Source: Beroe forskalii
Lineage: Eukaryota > Ctenophora > Nuda > Beroida > Beroidae
NCBI GenBank assembly: GCA_011033025.1
Contig: WFMF01000216.1
Location: 222,577 to 286,576, forward strand
Reading direction: 5' to 3'
Length of the DNA stretch: 64,000 nt
Numbering within the stretch: position 1 is the stretch's first letter; each line of letters opens with the position of its first letter. Of this stretch, positions 1-8,665 are shown one piece after another. The notes under the pieces are model-generated. The model made no database searches. It was given only the letters and a program-made list of their open reading frames with translations, and was not told where the DNA came from. A program made the position numbers and the translations under genes.

Positions 1-12
1 CGCGTGACAGGT

Positions 13-80
13 CACGTGACATGGTGACCATGAATCAGATCTTTGTAATTATACCACGTGCCTCTGCTTCATATCACGTG
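13..80. promoter_or_regulatory. Cluster of three CACGTG E-boxes
   Basis: CACGTG occurs at 13-18, 55-60 and 75-80, the first inside the longer palindrome GTCACGTGAC. CACGTG is the binding site of bHLH-zipper factors (MYC, USF, MITF type). The cluster lies about 350 bp upstream of the recombinase gene start, so it could be part of its promoter. This is inference from position; no TATA box is evident between the cluster and the gene. Confidence 0.4.
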
Positions 81-432
81 TAATTAGATTATCTTGAGAG
101 TCATAGCAAGGAGGAGCGCATTTCCTATATTTTCCTGAAAGAGGGAAATATCTGAAAATACTGCCCGCTTGGCATCGAGCCAGTTGAGTATGGAGTTCCT
201 ACTCACTTAACTGTACAAGTGTATCGAGAGAAATATAATTATATCGCAAACCAAAGTTTACAAACTGCTTATTAGATACATTAATCTAATTATACAATAA
301 TTTTAATGTGGTAAAATACATATTTAGAGTGCACACCAAATTTTAGAAATATCTCGGAAAGTGTAAAAAGTGATATGCCGTACCTAAGGATTTGAACATC
401 GAGCTTGCTCTGCTGTTTGTTTATACTTAGCT

Positions 433-1824
433 ATGAGTCGTTTTGCTACAACAAATAATGATGATATTTTGCGATTGAGACTGAACAGGATACCTCAAAA
501 TACAATTAAAGCTGTCAATTTTGCAAGGAGACTGTTTTCTTCGTGGTGCAAGGAAAAGAAGCAAAACATTGACATCGATAAATCTGATTTCCCTGACATT
601 GCTTGTGCACTACCAAAGTTCTTTGCAGAGGTGAGAACGCAGAAAGGTGAAAAGTACCGTTCCAATAGTTACCACGTGATTTGTAATGGGATAAACGCTA
701 TTTTGCAAGGACGTAACAAAGAGATGAGTTTTTTCAGCCATGATTTGTTCCGTGAAGCTTTTGAGGTTGCTGATGGGCAGATGAAACAACTACAAGAGAT
801 GGAGGATCCAAAGGGTCAACGAAGTGATGCAATAACTGAGGAACAGGAGGTTGAACTGTATCAACTTGGAATTTTAGGTGACTCTACTCCCGTCGTTTTA
901 CAACGTACCTTATTGTGGCAATGTGGAAAATATTTTGCCCTGAGAGGTGGTTCGGAGCTAAAGGATATCAGATACGATAGCTTCACGTTTAGGTCCCTGA
1001 GTTCCGAAGAAATGGAAATAACTTACACTGAGAAGCGTTCAAAGAACAGGCAGGGTGGCCTATCAGGGAAGAACAAAGTTCAGAAACGAGTTGTGCACCT
1101 CGAAGACCCTAATGGTAAATTTTCATTCACCAAACTCTTTGACGCTTATTGGAATAGGCTGCCTCCAACTAGCAGCGAATTCTGGTATCGTCCTTTAAAG
1201 GTGTATAGCAATGAAGGACATTGGTATTCGTCAGCTCCATTGGGGAGGAACACTCTTAACGTGTTTGTTCGAGAGGCTATGGATTGCGCTGGATTTAGTA
1301 GTGGCAGGTATACTAATCACTCCCTCAGGATCCAAGCTGCTAACGTGCTGATAAGCAAGGGTTTCAGTGATTTTGACACGATGACGCGCACTGGACATTC
1401 AAGCACCGCCGGACTACAGCAGTACAAGCGGAACAACTCAAAGATAGCGAGAGAAGCTTCAGATACTCTGGCGGGTCCTTCCGTAACAGCAGCGAGTACA
1501 GTGAGCAGTGAGGATGTTGACAGGACGAGCAAGCGACCAAGGACTGATCCAGAGAGTCCAAGTACTCAGCTGTTACTAGATGAAATAGACTGGGACGCTC
1601 TCGTAAAGGAGATAGATGAAACTGATTGGCTTGAACCTGAGGATTCAAATTTTCAATTGTTTACTTCACAACTACTCAGTGGAGACGATGAGGATAACTG
1701 TGGACTGGGAAAAACAGATGCGGAAACACAAACGGATCATGAGGTTTTCTCTGTTACAGATCTTAATGGATGCCAATTCCATAATTGCACTGTCACCATT
1801 AACGTTTTTGGTACGAAAAATTGA
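433..1824 (+). CDS. Crypton-type tyrosine recombinase (463 aa, intact)
   Basis: A single uninterrupted reading frame of 463 codons. Residues about 1-125 form an N-terminal helical region as in phage-integrase-like proteins; residues about 135-335 hold the catalytic domain. The tyrosine recombinase residues are all visible: R171 (in LRGG), H296 and R299 (NHSLR), H322 (GHSS) and Y331. After residue 340 the protein becomes acidic and low in complexity, ending in a short Cys-rich segment (CQFHNCTVTINVFG). This layout matches animal Crypton transposases and the domesticated Crypton-derived domain (DUF3504-like) found in ZMYM/QRICH1/KCTD1-type proteins. No reverse transcriptase or terminal repeats accompany it, which is normal for Cryptons. 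With the catalytic set intact it is either a recent mobile copy or a host-retained gene. The ATG at 433 is the first in frame. Three CACGTG boxes lie upstream. Confidence 0.85.
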   Translation: MSRFATTNNDDILRLRLNRIPQNTIKAVNFARRLFSSWCKEKKQNIDIDKSDFPDIACALPKFFAEVRTQKGEKYRSNSYHVICNGINAILQGRNKEMSFFSHDLFREAFEVADGQMKQLQEMEDPKGQRSDAITEEQEVELYQLGILGDSTPVVLQRTLLWQCGKYFALRGGSELKDIRYDSFTFRSLSSEEMEITYTEKRSKNRQGGLSGKNKVQKRVVHLEDPNGKFSFTKLFDAYWNRLPPTSSEFWYRPLKVYSNEGHWYSSAPLGRNTLNVFVREAMDCAGFSSGRYTNHSLRIQAANVLISKGFSDFDTMTRTGHSSTAGLQQYKRNNSKIAREASDTLAGPSVTAASTVSSEDVDRTSKRPRTDPESPSTQLLLDEIDWDALVKEIDETDWLEPEDSNFQLFTSQLLSGDDEDNCGLGKTDAETQTDHEVFSVTDLNGCQFHNCTVTINVFGTKN

Positions 1825-2632
1825 ATGGTAATATTTTGCAGAAAGCAGTGACAGGACCTATTTGACATTACGATACTATGAGTATGAGCTTGTGAGCAGG
1901 CACATAAAAGTAGGAATAGTGGCAATCGTACCGGAGAGATATTTTATTCATATTTTATATGGAACTTATTCAGTTATTCCGACTTTAAATACTAGATAGC
2001 AGATATTTTCATGTAGTGTAAATGTGTTTTTGACAATATTCTAATATACCTACCTATTAACGAGTAACGATGGCTTGATCCTGCGTTATTACTTTATTAA
2101 AACTATAGAGTGCTGTAGGTATACGTTTAATAATCTATGTTTATATGATGAAACTAAATTGTTTTTATGGCTGCATCCAATTTAACCGGTAAATAACAGT
2201 ACTACGAAAGTAAGGAGTTTGAAACAAATTGCAAGTCAAGCAAAAGTATCACTGAGCTTTCCTCTACCGACTGGTGCTAATATATACACCTGCTGTGAAT
2301 AATAGGCGGCAAGATTCGACAGTTTGGCAGCATGTTACCATGTTAATGACGTCATTTCGCCGTATAAATTAAATATGAGCGGGTGTAAAGGCTAGTAGTT
2401 GATACTTGTACCAACCATGTGGGAACGTGACTTGGTCATATAGAGTGACACCTGATACCCCTGTGTTATGCGAAAGCCAATGTTACTGCGTATTTATGAG
2501 TCACGTTGCAGTGTAAGAGCCAATCAAACTTTAGATGCGATTTTCTCAAAAACCACTTGGAATTGGTTCACATAATTTACAGGGTTCAAACCGTCAGATA
2601 ATTTTCTATCAATTATGCAGGGAGATATGTAC
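1825..2632. other. Intergenic, with a CRE and TATA-like motif
   Basis: No gene recognised. A full CRE palindrome TGACGTCA at 2347-2354 is followed by a TATAAA-like stretch at about 2363-2368. This spacing could mark a promoter reading rightward, but no coding exon follows before the LINE remnants. The 3' side of the recombinase gene is AT-rich, with no recognised repeat. Confidence 0.35.
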
Positions 2633-2684
2633 GATATTCCACTGTAAACTCGGGCCTAACGGCCCTCGTTTACAGTGGAATATC
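2633..2684. repeat. 52-bp near-perfect hairpin
   Basis: A 17-bp stem (GATATTCCACTGTAAAC and its complement) is followed by a second GC-rich stem GGCC around TAAC. It lies just beyond the point where the minus-strand LINE stops matching its family. It may be a minimal foldback element or the scar of a deletion. Confidence 0.6.
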
Positions 2685-2780
2685 TATACATATTGCTTAG
2701 CAAGCTACTCAATATTTATATCCTATTACATACTCATTTCATTCGTATGTAATAGAGATATGTTAATTCCTGGTCTTTCG

Positions 2781-3486
2781 CTAAAGTACATGTATCGGAA
2801 TGTCACTAGATTTACCATTCTGGAATTCCTTAATGATATCTTCAATTTCTTCGGGGGTACACTCATGCAGGTAGATGCTGGATGAATTTGGTGGCGGTAG
2901 ATAATCAGTAAAGCTAGGCATACTAGAAATACTAATCTCCCCAACTTCATTATATGCATTATTCATGTTAGAAGCTAGGGATACAAAATACTTATTAAAT
3001 TCGTTTTGCAATTATTCTCCGATTTGTTATTTTCTCATTGTTGATATTAAACTGCGGTTTGATCTGCCGCTTGTTTTGCCTCTAAGCTTATTAATAGTTT
3101 CCCGTCTTTTTTATATCACCAGATTTCTCTTCGAACTTTCCTTTGTAATATTTTTCTTTCGCATCCTTCCTAACCCTTTTTAGCCCCTTTCGGTATTCTT
3201 TATACTTATTATACGCTGAGCGCTTTTTATTACATATTTCGCATGAGCACCCCCCTCCCCTGTCGTCCTTTTCTCCCTCTTTACATATCTTATTCCGACA
3301 CATTGGCGCCATTTGTAAATAAAAATTGTCACATTGATTTATTGACGCAATAATTCCATTAGTTATCCACGGGTTGTTCTGTATGGTGCGTTTTGAGCAT
3401 TTAGGTACTCTGAGTCTACATGTTTTATCTAGGTTTTCATGGAATATTTTAGTGAAAACTTCAAAGTTGCTTATTAGTACAGTCAA
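2781..3486 (-). pseudogene. LINE-A ORF2: linker before the reverse transcriptase
   Basis: Two overlapping frames (3486-3091 and 3011-2781) code for the basic linker and the start of the finger region (CTPEEIEDIIKEFQNGKSSD), typical of CR1-like ORF2 between endonuclease and reverse transcriptase. A frameshift separates them. The palm domain does not follow, so the 3' part has been lost, which is unusual because LINE copies normally lose their 5' end. Confidence 0.65.
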
Positions 3487-3659
3487 ATCCTAATTTTTTC
3501 AGGAACAAATTCTACACCAAGCGATTTTGACTGTTTTCTATAGTTTTTCGCCCAAAAAATCGATCTAACAACTTTCCGGGACTTTCCGGGGTGGGGAAAG
3601 TGCCGAAAAATCGATTTTCAATTGAGGCTACAGCCGACTGACCTGTGAAAAAAAATCGT

Positions 3660-4290
3660 AACTTGGCCCAGGAAGGTCGTAGAGACTTCGTTTTAGGCTT
3701 AAAGCGCAATGGCCATGTTTATATACGACTTGTTAATAAACATATGCCCTAAAATGTTCAGGAACAGAGTTATGGGCGAAAAACTGTTTTTTGGGCACCC
3801 GCGAGACATTGTGGAGGCGATTTTTGGTTTTCGGCCCAGGAGGGTCGTAGAGACTTCGTTTTAGGCTTAAAAGAAGCGCAATGGCCATGTTTATATACGA
3901 CTTGTTAATAAATATATGCCCTAAAATGCTCAGGAACAGAGTTATGGGCGAAAAACTGTTTTTTGGGCACCCGCAAGACATTGTGAAAGCGATTTTTGTA
4001 TCTCGGCCCAGGAAGGTCGCAGAAACTTCGTTTTAGGCTTAAAAGAAGCGCAATAGCCATGTTTATATACGACTTGTAATAAACATATGCCCTAAATGCT
4101 CAGGAACCGAGTTATGGGCGAAAATCAGATTTTTTTGCACCCACGAGACATAGTGGAAGCAATTTTTGTATCTCGCCCAAGAGTCTTGAGTAGAGATTTC
4201 ATTGTGTGCTTAAAATACGCAATGGGCGTGTGTATTATATACTACTTGTTATCAAAGATATGTCCTAAAATGCTTTAGAACAAAGTTATA
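3660..4290 (+). repeat. Left-arm tandem array, ~172-bp units
   Basis: About four units, marked by the words GTCGTAGAGACTTCG, GCGCAATGGCCATG and GAGTTATGGGCGAAAA. The outer units are alike and the inner ones diverge toward the centre of the element. Confidence 0.8.
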
Positions 4291-4529
4291 TAATTTTAGT
4301 TTTCTTCTGAGTAGAGGCAATTTTCTTGGGCTGTATCTCAGCCTAGGAAGGTCATTGAAACTTATTAAAATAATGCAATGACCATGTTTATATACATACT
4401 TGTATGGATTTGATGAAACTGATATGGGGCTCCCTACTAAGGCAAACACAATTTTCGTTTCACAGCTTTGCCCCAAGAAGGGCTTAAAACTTAAAAAGAA
4501 CCGCAACCGTGTAGACTATTAGGGGCTAA

Positions 4530-4608
4530 TGTAAAGATGATGATTGATGATGATTGATGATTCATTGAATCAATCAATCATCAATCATCATCAATGAATC
4601 ATTGATGA
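4530..4608. repeat. GATGATT palindromic simple repeat
   Basis: Runs of GATGATTGATGATT meet their complement AATCATCAATCATC, giving a slipped palindrome near the middle of foldback element 1. Confidence 0.7.
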
Positions 4609-4899
4609 CACCTAGCTCTACGACCTGTATGTGTAGCAATACCTAAAACTTAGTCCATAGTGCTTTGCTGAGCTAGGATTATATAAAATTGCTTCAGCCA
4701 TGTTTAATGAGTCATGCCCCATGATTGACCAAACATCGGGTTTTTGCCAATAACCTGAGGTCTACAATGAAATCTACAAGCCTATTGGGCAGAGATGTAG
4801 AAATAGCATTGGCCTTGTCTTAAAATGCCCAAAACACCAAAAAATCAGTGTTTCGCCCATAACTTTGTTCTGGAGCATTTGAGGACATAATAATTATGT

Positions 4900-5790
4900 T
4901 TATTCACAAGTCGTACAAGTCCAAAATCAAGCTTCTATGACCTTCCTGGGCCGAAAACAGGTGCCTAAAAACAGTTTTTCGCCCATAACTCGGTTCCTCA
5001 GCATTTTAGGGCATATAATTATTAGCAAGCCGTATATAAACAAAGACCATTTCACTTCTTTTAAGTCCAAAACGAAGTCTCTACGACCTTCATAGGCCAA
5101 GATACAAAAATCGCTTCCACAATGTCTTGCGAGTGCCCAAAAAATAGTTTTTCGCCCATAACTCTGTTCCTGAGCATTTTAGGGCACATGTTTATTAAAA
5201 AGTCCTACATAAGCATGGCCATTGCGCTTCTTTTAAGCCTAATTTAACGAAGTCTCTACGACGTTCCTGGGCCGAGATACAAAATCGCTTCCACAATGTC
5301 TCGCGGGTGCCCAAAAAATCAGTTTTTCGCCCATAACTCTGTTCCTGAGCATTTTAGGGCATATGTTTATTAGCAAGTCGTATATAAACATGGCCATTGC
5401 GCTTCTTTTAAGCCTAAAACGAAGTCTCTACGACCTCCCTGGGCCGAAATACAAAATCGCTTCCACAATGTCTCGTGGGTGCCCAAAAAATCAGTTTTTC
5501 GCCCAAAACTCTGTTCCTGAGCATTTTAGGGCATATGTTTATTAACAAGTCGTATATAAACATGGCCATTGCGCTTCTTTTAAGCCTAAAACGAAGTCTC
5601 TACGACCTCTCTGGGCCGAAATACAAAAATCGCTTCCACAATGTCTCGTTGGGTGCCCAAAAAACAGTTTTTCGCCCATAACTCTGTTCCTGAACATTTT
5701 AGGGCATATGTTTATTAACAAGTCGTATATAAACATGGCCATTGCGCTTCTTTTAAGCTGAAAACGAAGTCTCTACGACCTTCCTGGGCC
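4900..5790 (-). repeat. Right-arm tandem array, ~172-bp units inverted
   Basis: About five units in the opposite orientation to the left arm, marked by CGAAGTCTCTACGACC and CCATAACTCTGTTCCTGA. Adjacent units near the outer end are nearly identical, which points to recent homogenisation. Confidence 0.8.
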
Positions 5791-5983
5791 AAATTACGAA
5801 TTTTCACTGGTCAGTCGGCTGCGCCTCAACTAAAAATCGATTTTTCGGCACTTTCCCCACCCCGGAAAGTCTCGGAAAGTTGCTAGATCGATTTTTTGGG
5901 CAAAAAACTATAGAAAACAGTCAAAATCGCTTGGTGTAGAATTTGTTCCGATTTTGGGCCATTTTCGGCCAGATTTGACTGTA

Positions 5984-6772
5984 CTATATACTATTCTTGC
6001 CAATGTCTTCGCTTAAGGCTTCGATAAACTTTTCTACGTTAGAATTACAATAGTCATAGTACTGCATCATTTTGTTATCGCTATTCAGTTTGCTGGTAGT
6101 GCTTTCGAATATCGCAAATAGTTGATGGTGATGAGTGATGGTGTTGGGAATTGTTCCAGAGCTAATGATATTCTCTACATCGTTCGTTATGATGTTGTCT
6201 ATACATGAGGGTTTACATCCCGGTTTCTCATGTGTTGTAGTGGAGATGGTGGGGTAGAAACCGTTACTAAACAGCACGTCTTCTAGTTTCTCTACATCGG
6301 TAGCTCTACTGTTGTGCAAATCGATATTGAAGTCGCCAGCTATGTAAGTTTGTTTGGGTAAACGTTCAAGAATTGATTTTAGTTCTTCCAGTGACTCATC
6401 CAAATTTCCGCTTGGTGGCCTGTAAAGTACACCTATTGTAGTCGGTCGATTGCTATCACTACTTAAAGTAACAAAGTATGCTTCTAGATTTTCTGTGCAT
6501 TGTGATAGTTCCGGTTTTTCAATCGCATTCAAGGAGTTGTGTATATAAAGCGCAACACCGGTACCCTTACATTTTTCAGCTATTTTCTCGTGGTACTTGG
6601 ATGTGTAATCAGTGATTTGATAAGTACCACCTTGTTCCGGACAAATATTAGTCTCAGCAATCGCGATGATCGGAAACTTTTGTGTGAAGCGTTCCAGAGA
6701 TGAAACGAGAGAGTCAAAATTAGATTTAGCACCATCAATATTCTGAAACAAGAATTGCGCCTGCACCGACAC
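5984..6772 (-). pseudogene. LINE-A ORF2: APE-type endonuclease domain, interrupted
   Basis: 262 codons. Motifs of the apurinic-like endonuclease follow in order: FQNIDGAKSN near the start, AETN (catalytic Glu), AGDFNIDLHN, IDNIITN and the HHHQLFAI stretch at the usual site of SDH. The frame ends where the foldback element begins; the linker continues on the far side at 3486. The domain would nick target DNA for priming of reverse transcription. Confidence 0.8.
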
Positions 6773-6959
6773 AATTATTGTTGTTCCCGTGGACCGTATG
6801 CAGGCGCTTAATTTCCCTCCCCCGCGATGCTTGATGTCTTGTAACTCAACATTTTGGAAATTCCAGTCTTAAAGACCTGGGCAACATGCTTATTTGAGTA
6901 TCGTGCCATCGTGTATTTCGAAATCTAACTGCTGAATTAAACTTATTACTGAAAATTTT

Positions 6960-7150
6960 CTGTGACCTGATTTAAAACCTTTCTGATGAACTGATTGGGC
7001 TGTACAGGACTTTTTTGCTATCAGAAATCTGAAGATAAGCTAAGAAAATAAAAATTTGAAATTTGACTATAGTTGGGCTTGAACCCGTGACCTGTAGCGT
7101 GCCAGCACTACAGATTCTGACGCCCTAACCGATTGCGCTACGAAATCGTG
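6960..7150 (-). mobile_element. tRNA-derived SINE
   Basis: On the minus strand an A box (TAGCGCAATCGG, 7140-7129) is followed about 45 bp later by a B box (GGTTCAAGCC, about 7085-7076). These are the two internal RNA polymerase III promoter parts. The flanks do not pair into a 7-bp acceptor stem and the anticodon arm is distorted, so it is a SINE head rather than a working tRNA gene. The downstream limit is uncertain. Confidence 0.6.
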
Positions 7151-7491
7151 AAATAACATGTTAATTATGTTTAACAATACGTGTAAAATTTCAGTTTTTT
7201 ATTGTGATATTGATTCAATTTTCCACATCATTTCTCAAAGAATAGTCAAATTTGGCAAGCCTTCTTCACATTTACTCGTCAATATCTTTTTTGGCGAAAA
7301 AAATCGTGCTTTTTGTGTTTGAAATAGTCGAAATGAAAATCAATTTCCAGGACATTAGATTTGGTCGATATGAAAACTTTAGTGACTGGGAATGTGGCAC
7401 GGATGGACCTGGTCAACGTATGAGATTAAAATTTTTGACAACCGAAAGCTTCATGAATTAGGAAGTTCGTGATTTTAAAGATTTGTGTGAA

Positions 7492-7542
7492 AGGGGGACG
7501 GACGGAGGGACGGAGGGACGAGGGACGGAGGGACGGAGGGAC
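7492..7542 (+). repeat. GGGACGGA minisatellite
   Basis: About six copies of an 8-bp purine-rich unit (GGACGGAG with slippage). The G-runs could form a G-quadruplex on the plus strand. Confidence 0.7.
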
Positions 7543-7924
7543 ATTTTCGCGACTGATATTATAAAGGAGCAATCCGGGCACTTTCCAGAAATTACAGTAG
7601 TTGTATTGCAAACCTCGACCTGATATACACATATCCTATTTCTCACCTTCCCAAACCACGATCTCTGCCAACCCTCTCATTTGCCTTTTTGTATTCACAA
7701 AAATGCCAATGGGGAGGGAAAAAATATCGCCATATGGTCTTTCATTACGTCTGCATATGAATTGTTGATTTCATGTACCCTATGCGCTGTACACGACGAC
7801 ATAAGCTGCAAAAACTAACAAGAATTGCGCCTGCGGGATTATTTCTTCACATCTTGTTTGGGGGATGTTCCCGTATGCAGGCGCTTAATTTCCCTCCCCG
7901 GCGGTGCTTGATGTAACCTAAGCA

Positions 7925-8191
7925 TCATACTACAACAGGCAGGAGTATAAATATTGCGCCAATGCTGCACGCGACCACCGAGAACATGCATTGGCAAATG
8001 GCACGTGCCATTTCTACTGAAATTCTTGCGCGCGCGTTCTTACGTACCAAGTTGTTGTAATCAGTTCGTTGTAGATTTCGCGCCATTTCTTTGAATTGGT
8101 TAACGTCTCGCATCAGATTGTGTAACCGTTTGTTCACGCGCTGTATTTTCTTGACTGTTGATATCACTTGACTGTTGATGTCACTTTTCAT
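7925..8191 (-). pseudogene. Small ORF inside LINE-A, 88 aa, basic helix plus hydrophobic C-terminus
   Basis: A short frame between the ORF2 start and the endonuclease. Residues 1-60 are basic and predicted helical; residues about 68-88 are hydrophobic and could span a membrane. I do not recognise it. It may be a remnant of the ORF2 linker, a passenger sequence or a chance frame. Family alignment would show whether it belongs to the LINE. Confidence 0.3.
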
Positions 8192-8416
8192 CTGATCTTC
8201 AAAATTTCAAATTTCATGCTTTCTGTTTCAATGCTGTCACTCGTTCCGAAAAGAATCATTTGTCTTTCACAAATCACTTCGACCCAACGTATTATTTGAA
8301 CTTAGTCGAATTCAGTATACAGTCGAATAGTGATACAGTTTGGTACTAAAACTAATACAGAACCGAAGCCTTATCATCTTATCCCTCAATCCATAGCCCA
8401 ACTCACTCCTAAGATT

Positions 8417-8665
8417 CTATGTCACGAATTCTTCAACAGCCATTTCAACATCATTCTCAAGATCCTCCTTGAAAGGGTTATAACGTTTTATTGCTTTATG
8501 GTCACAATCTTTGCAGTAGAAATTATTTTCAAAAAATGTATAAAGTTTCTTGTTGAAGCATTTAGTGTGTATTACGCGGTCACAAACGTTACATTCATTA
8601 ATTGATTGGCCAATGTTGATGCTTCCCGAACAATGAACACATACCTCTTTAGTCAGTGCAGTCAT
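8417..8665 (-). pseudogene. LINE-A ORF2 N-terminus: PHD-like zinc finger
   Basis: 82 codons starting in the ATGA overlap with the ORF1 stop. Residues about 9-55 contain a PHD-like Cys/His set: CVHC, CNVC, HTKC, CKDC. The downstream part is acidic and stops at residue 82, where an intact ORF2 would be expected to run on to the endonuclease. The frame is therefore an amputated N-terminus of ORF2. The overlap suggests ORF2 was translated by termination-reinitiation after ORF1. Confidence 0.6.

Larger units (their letters stand above)
3480..5981. mobile_element. Foldback DNA transposon 1 (2.5 kb, long inverted repeats made of tandem units)
   Basis: The ends are perfect inverted repeats (CAGTCAAATC at 3480, GATTTGACTG ending at 5981), flanked by TA on both sides. 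Each arm of about 1 kb contains a unique outer part of about 170 bp, then four to five tandem units of about 172 bp in opposite orientation in the two arms. The arms meet in a divergent centre with a GATGATT palindrome. No transposase is coded. The TA duplication and CAGTC ends fit a non-autonomous Tc1/mariner/pogo-like element. It sits inside LINE-A ORF2, so it is younger than that insertion. Confidence 0.85.
6841..7820. other. Segment within LINE-A holding a SINE and simple repeats
   Basis: This segment lies between two copies of a LINE-A stretch of about 90 bp (6752-6840 and 7821-7912). It carries a tRNA-like SINE head, a GGGACGGA minisatellite and otherwise AT-rich sequence without a gene. 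It may be a composite insertion or the junction of two LINE copies. Confidence 0.45.

Noticed and set aside
7070-7150. A tRNA gene on the minus strand
   Set aside because: A and B boxes are present but the acceptor stem does not pair and the anticodon arm is irregular; better read as a SINE head.
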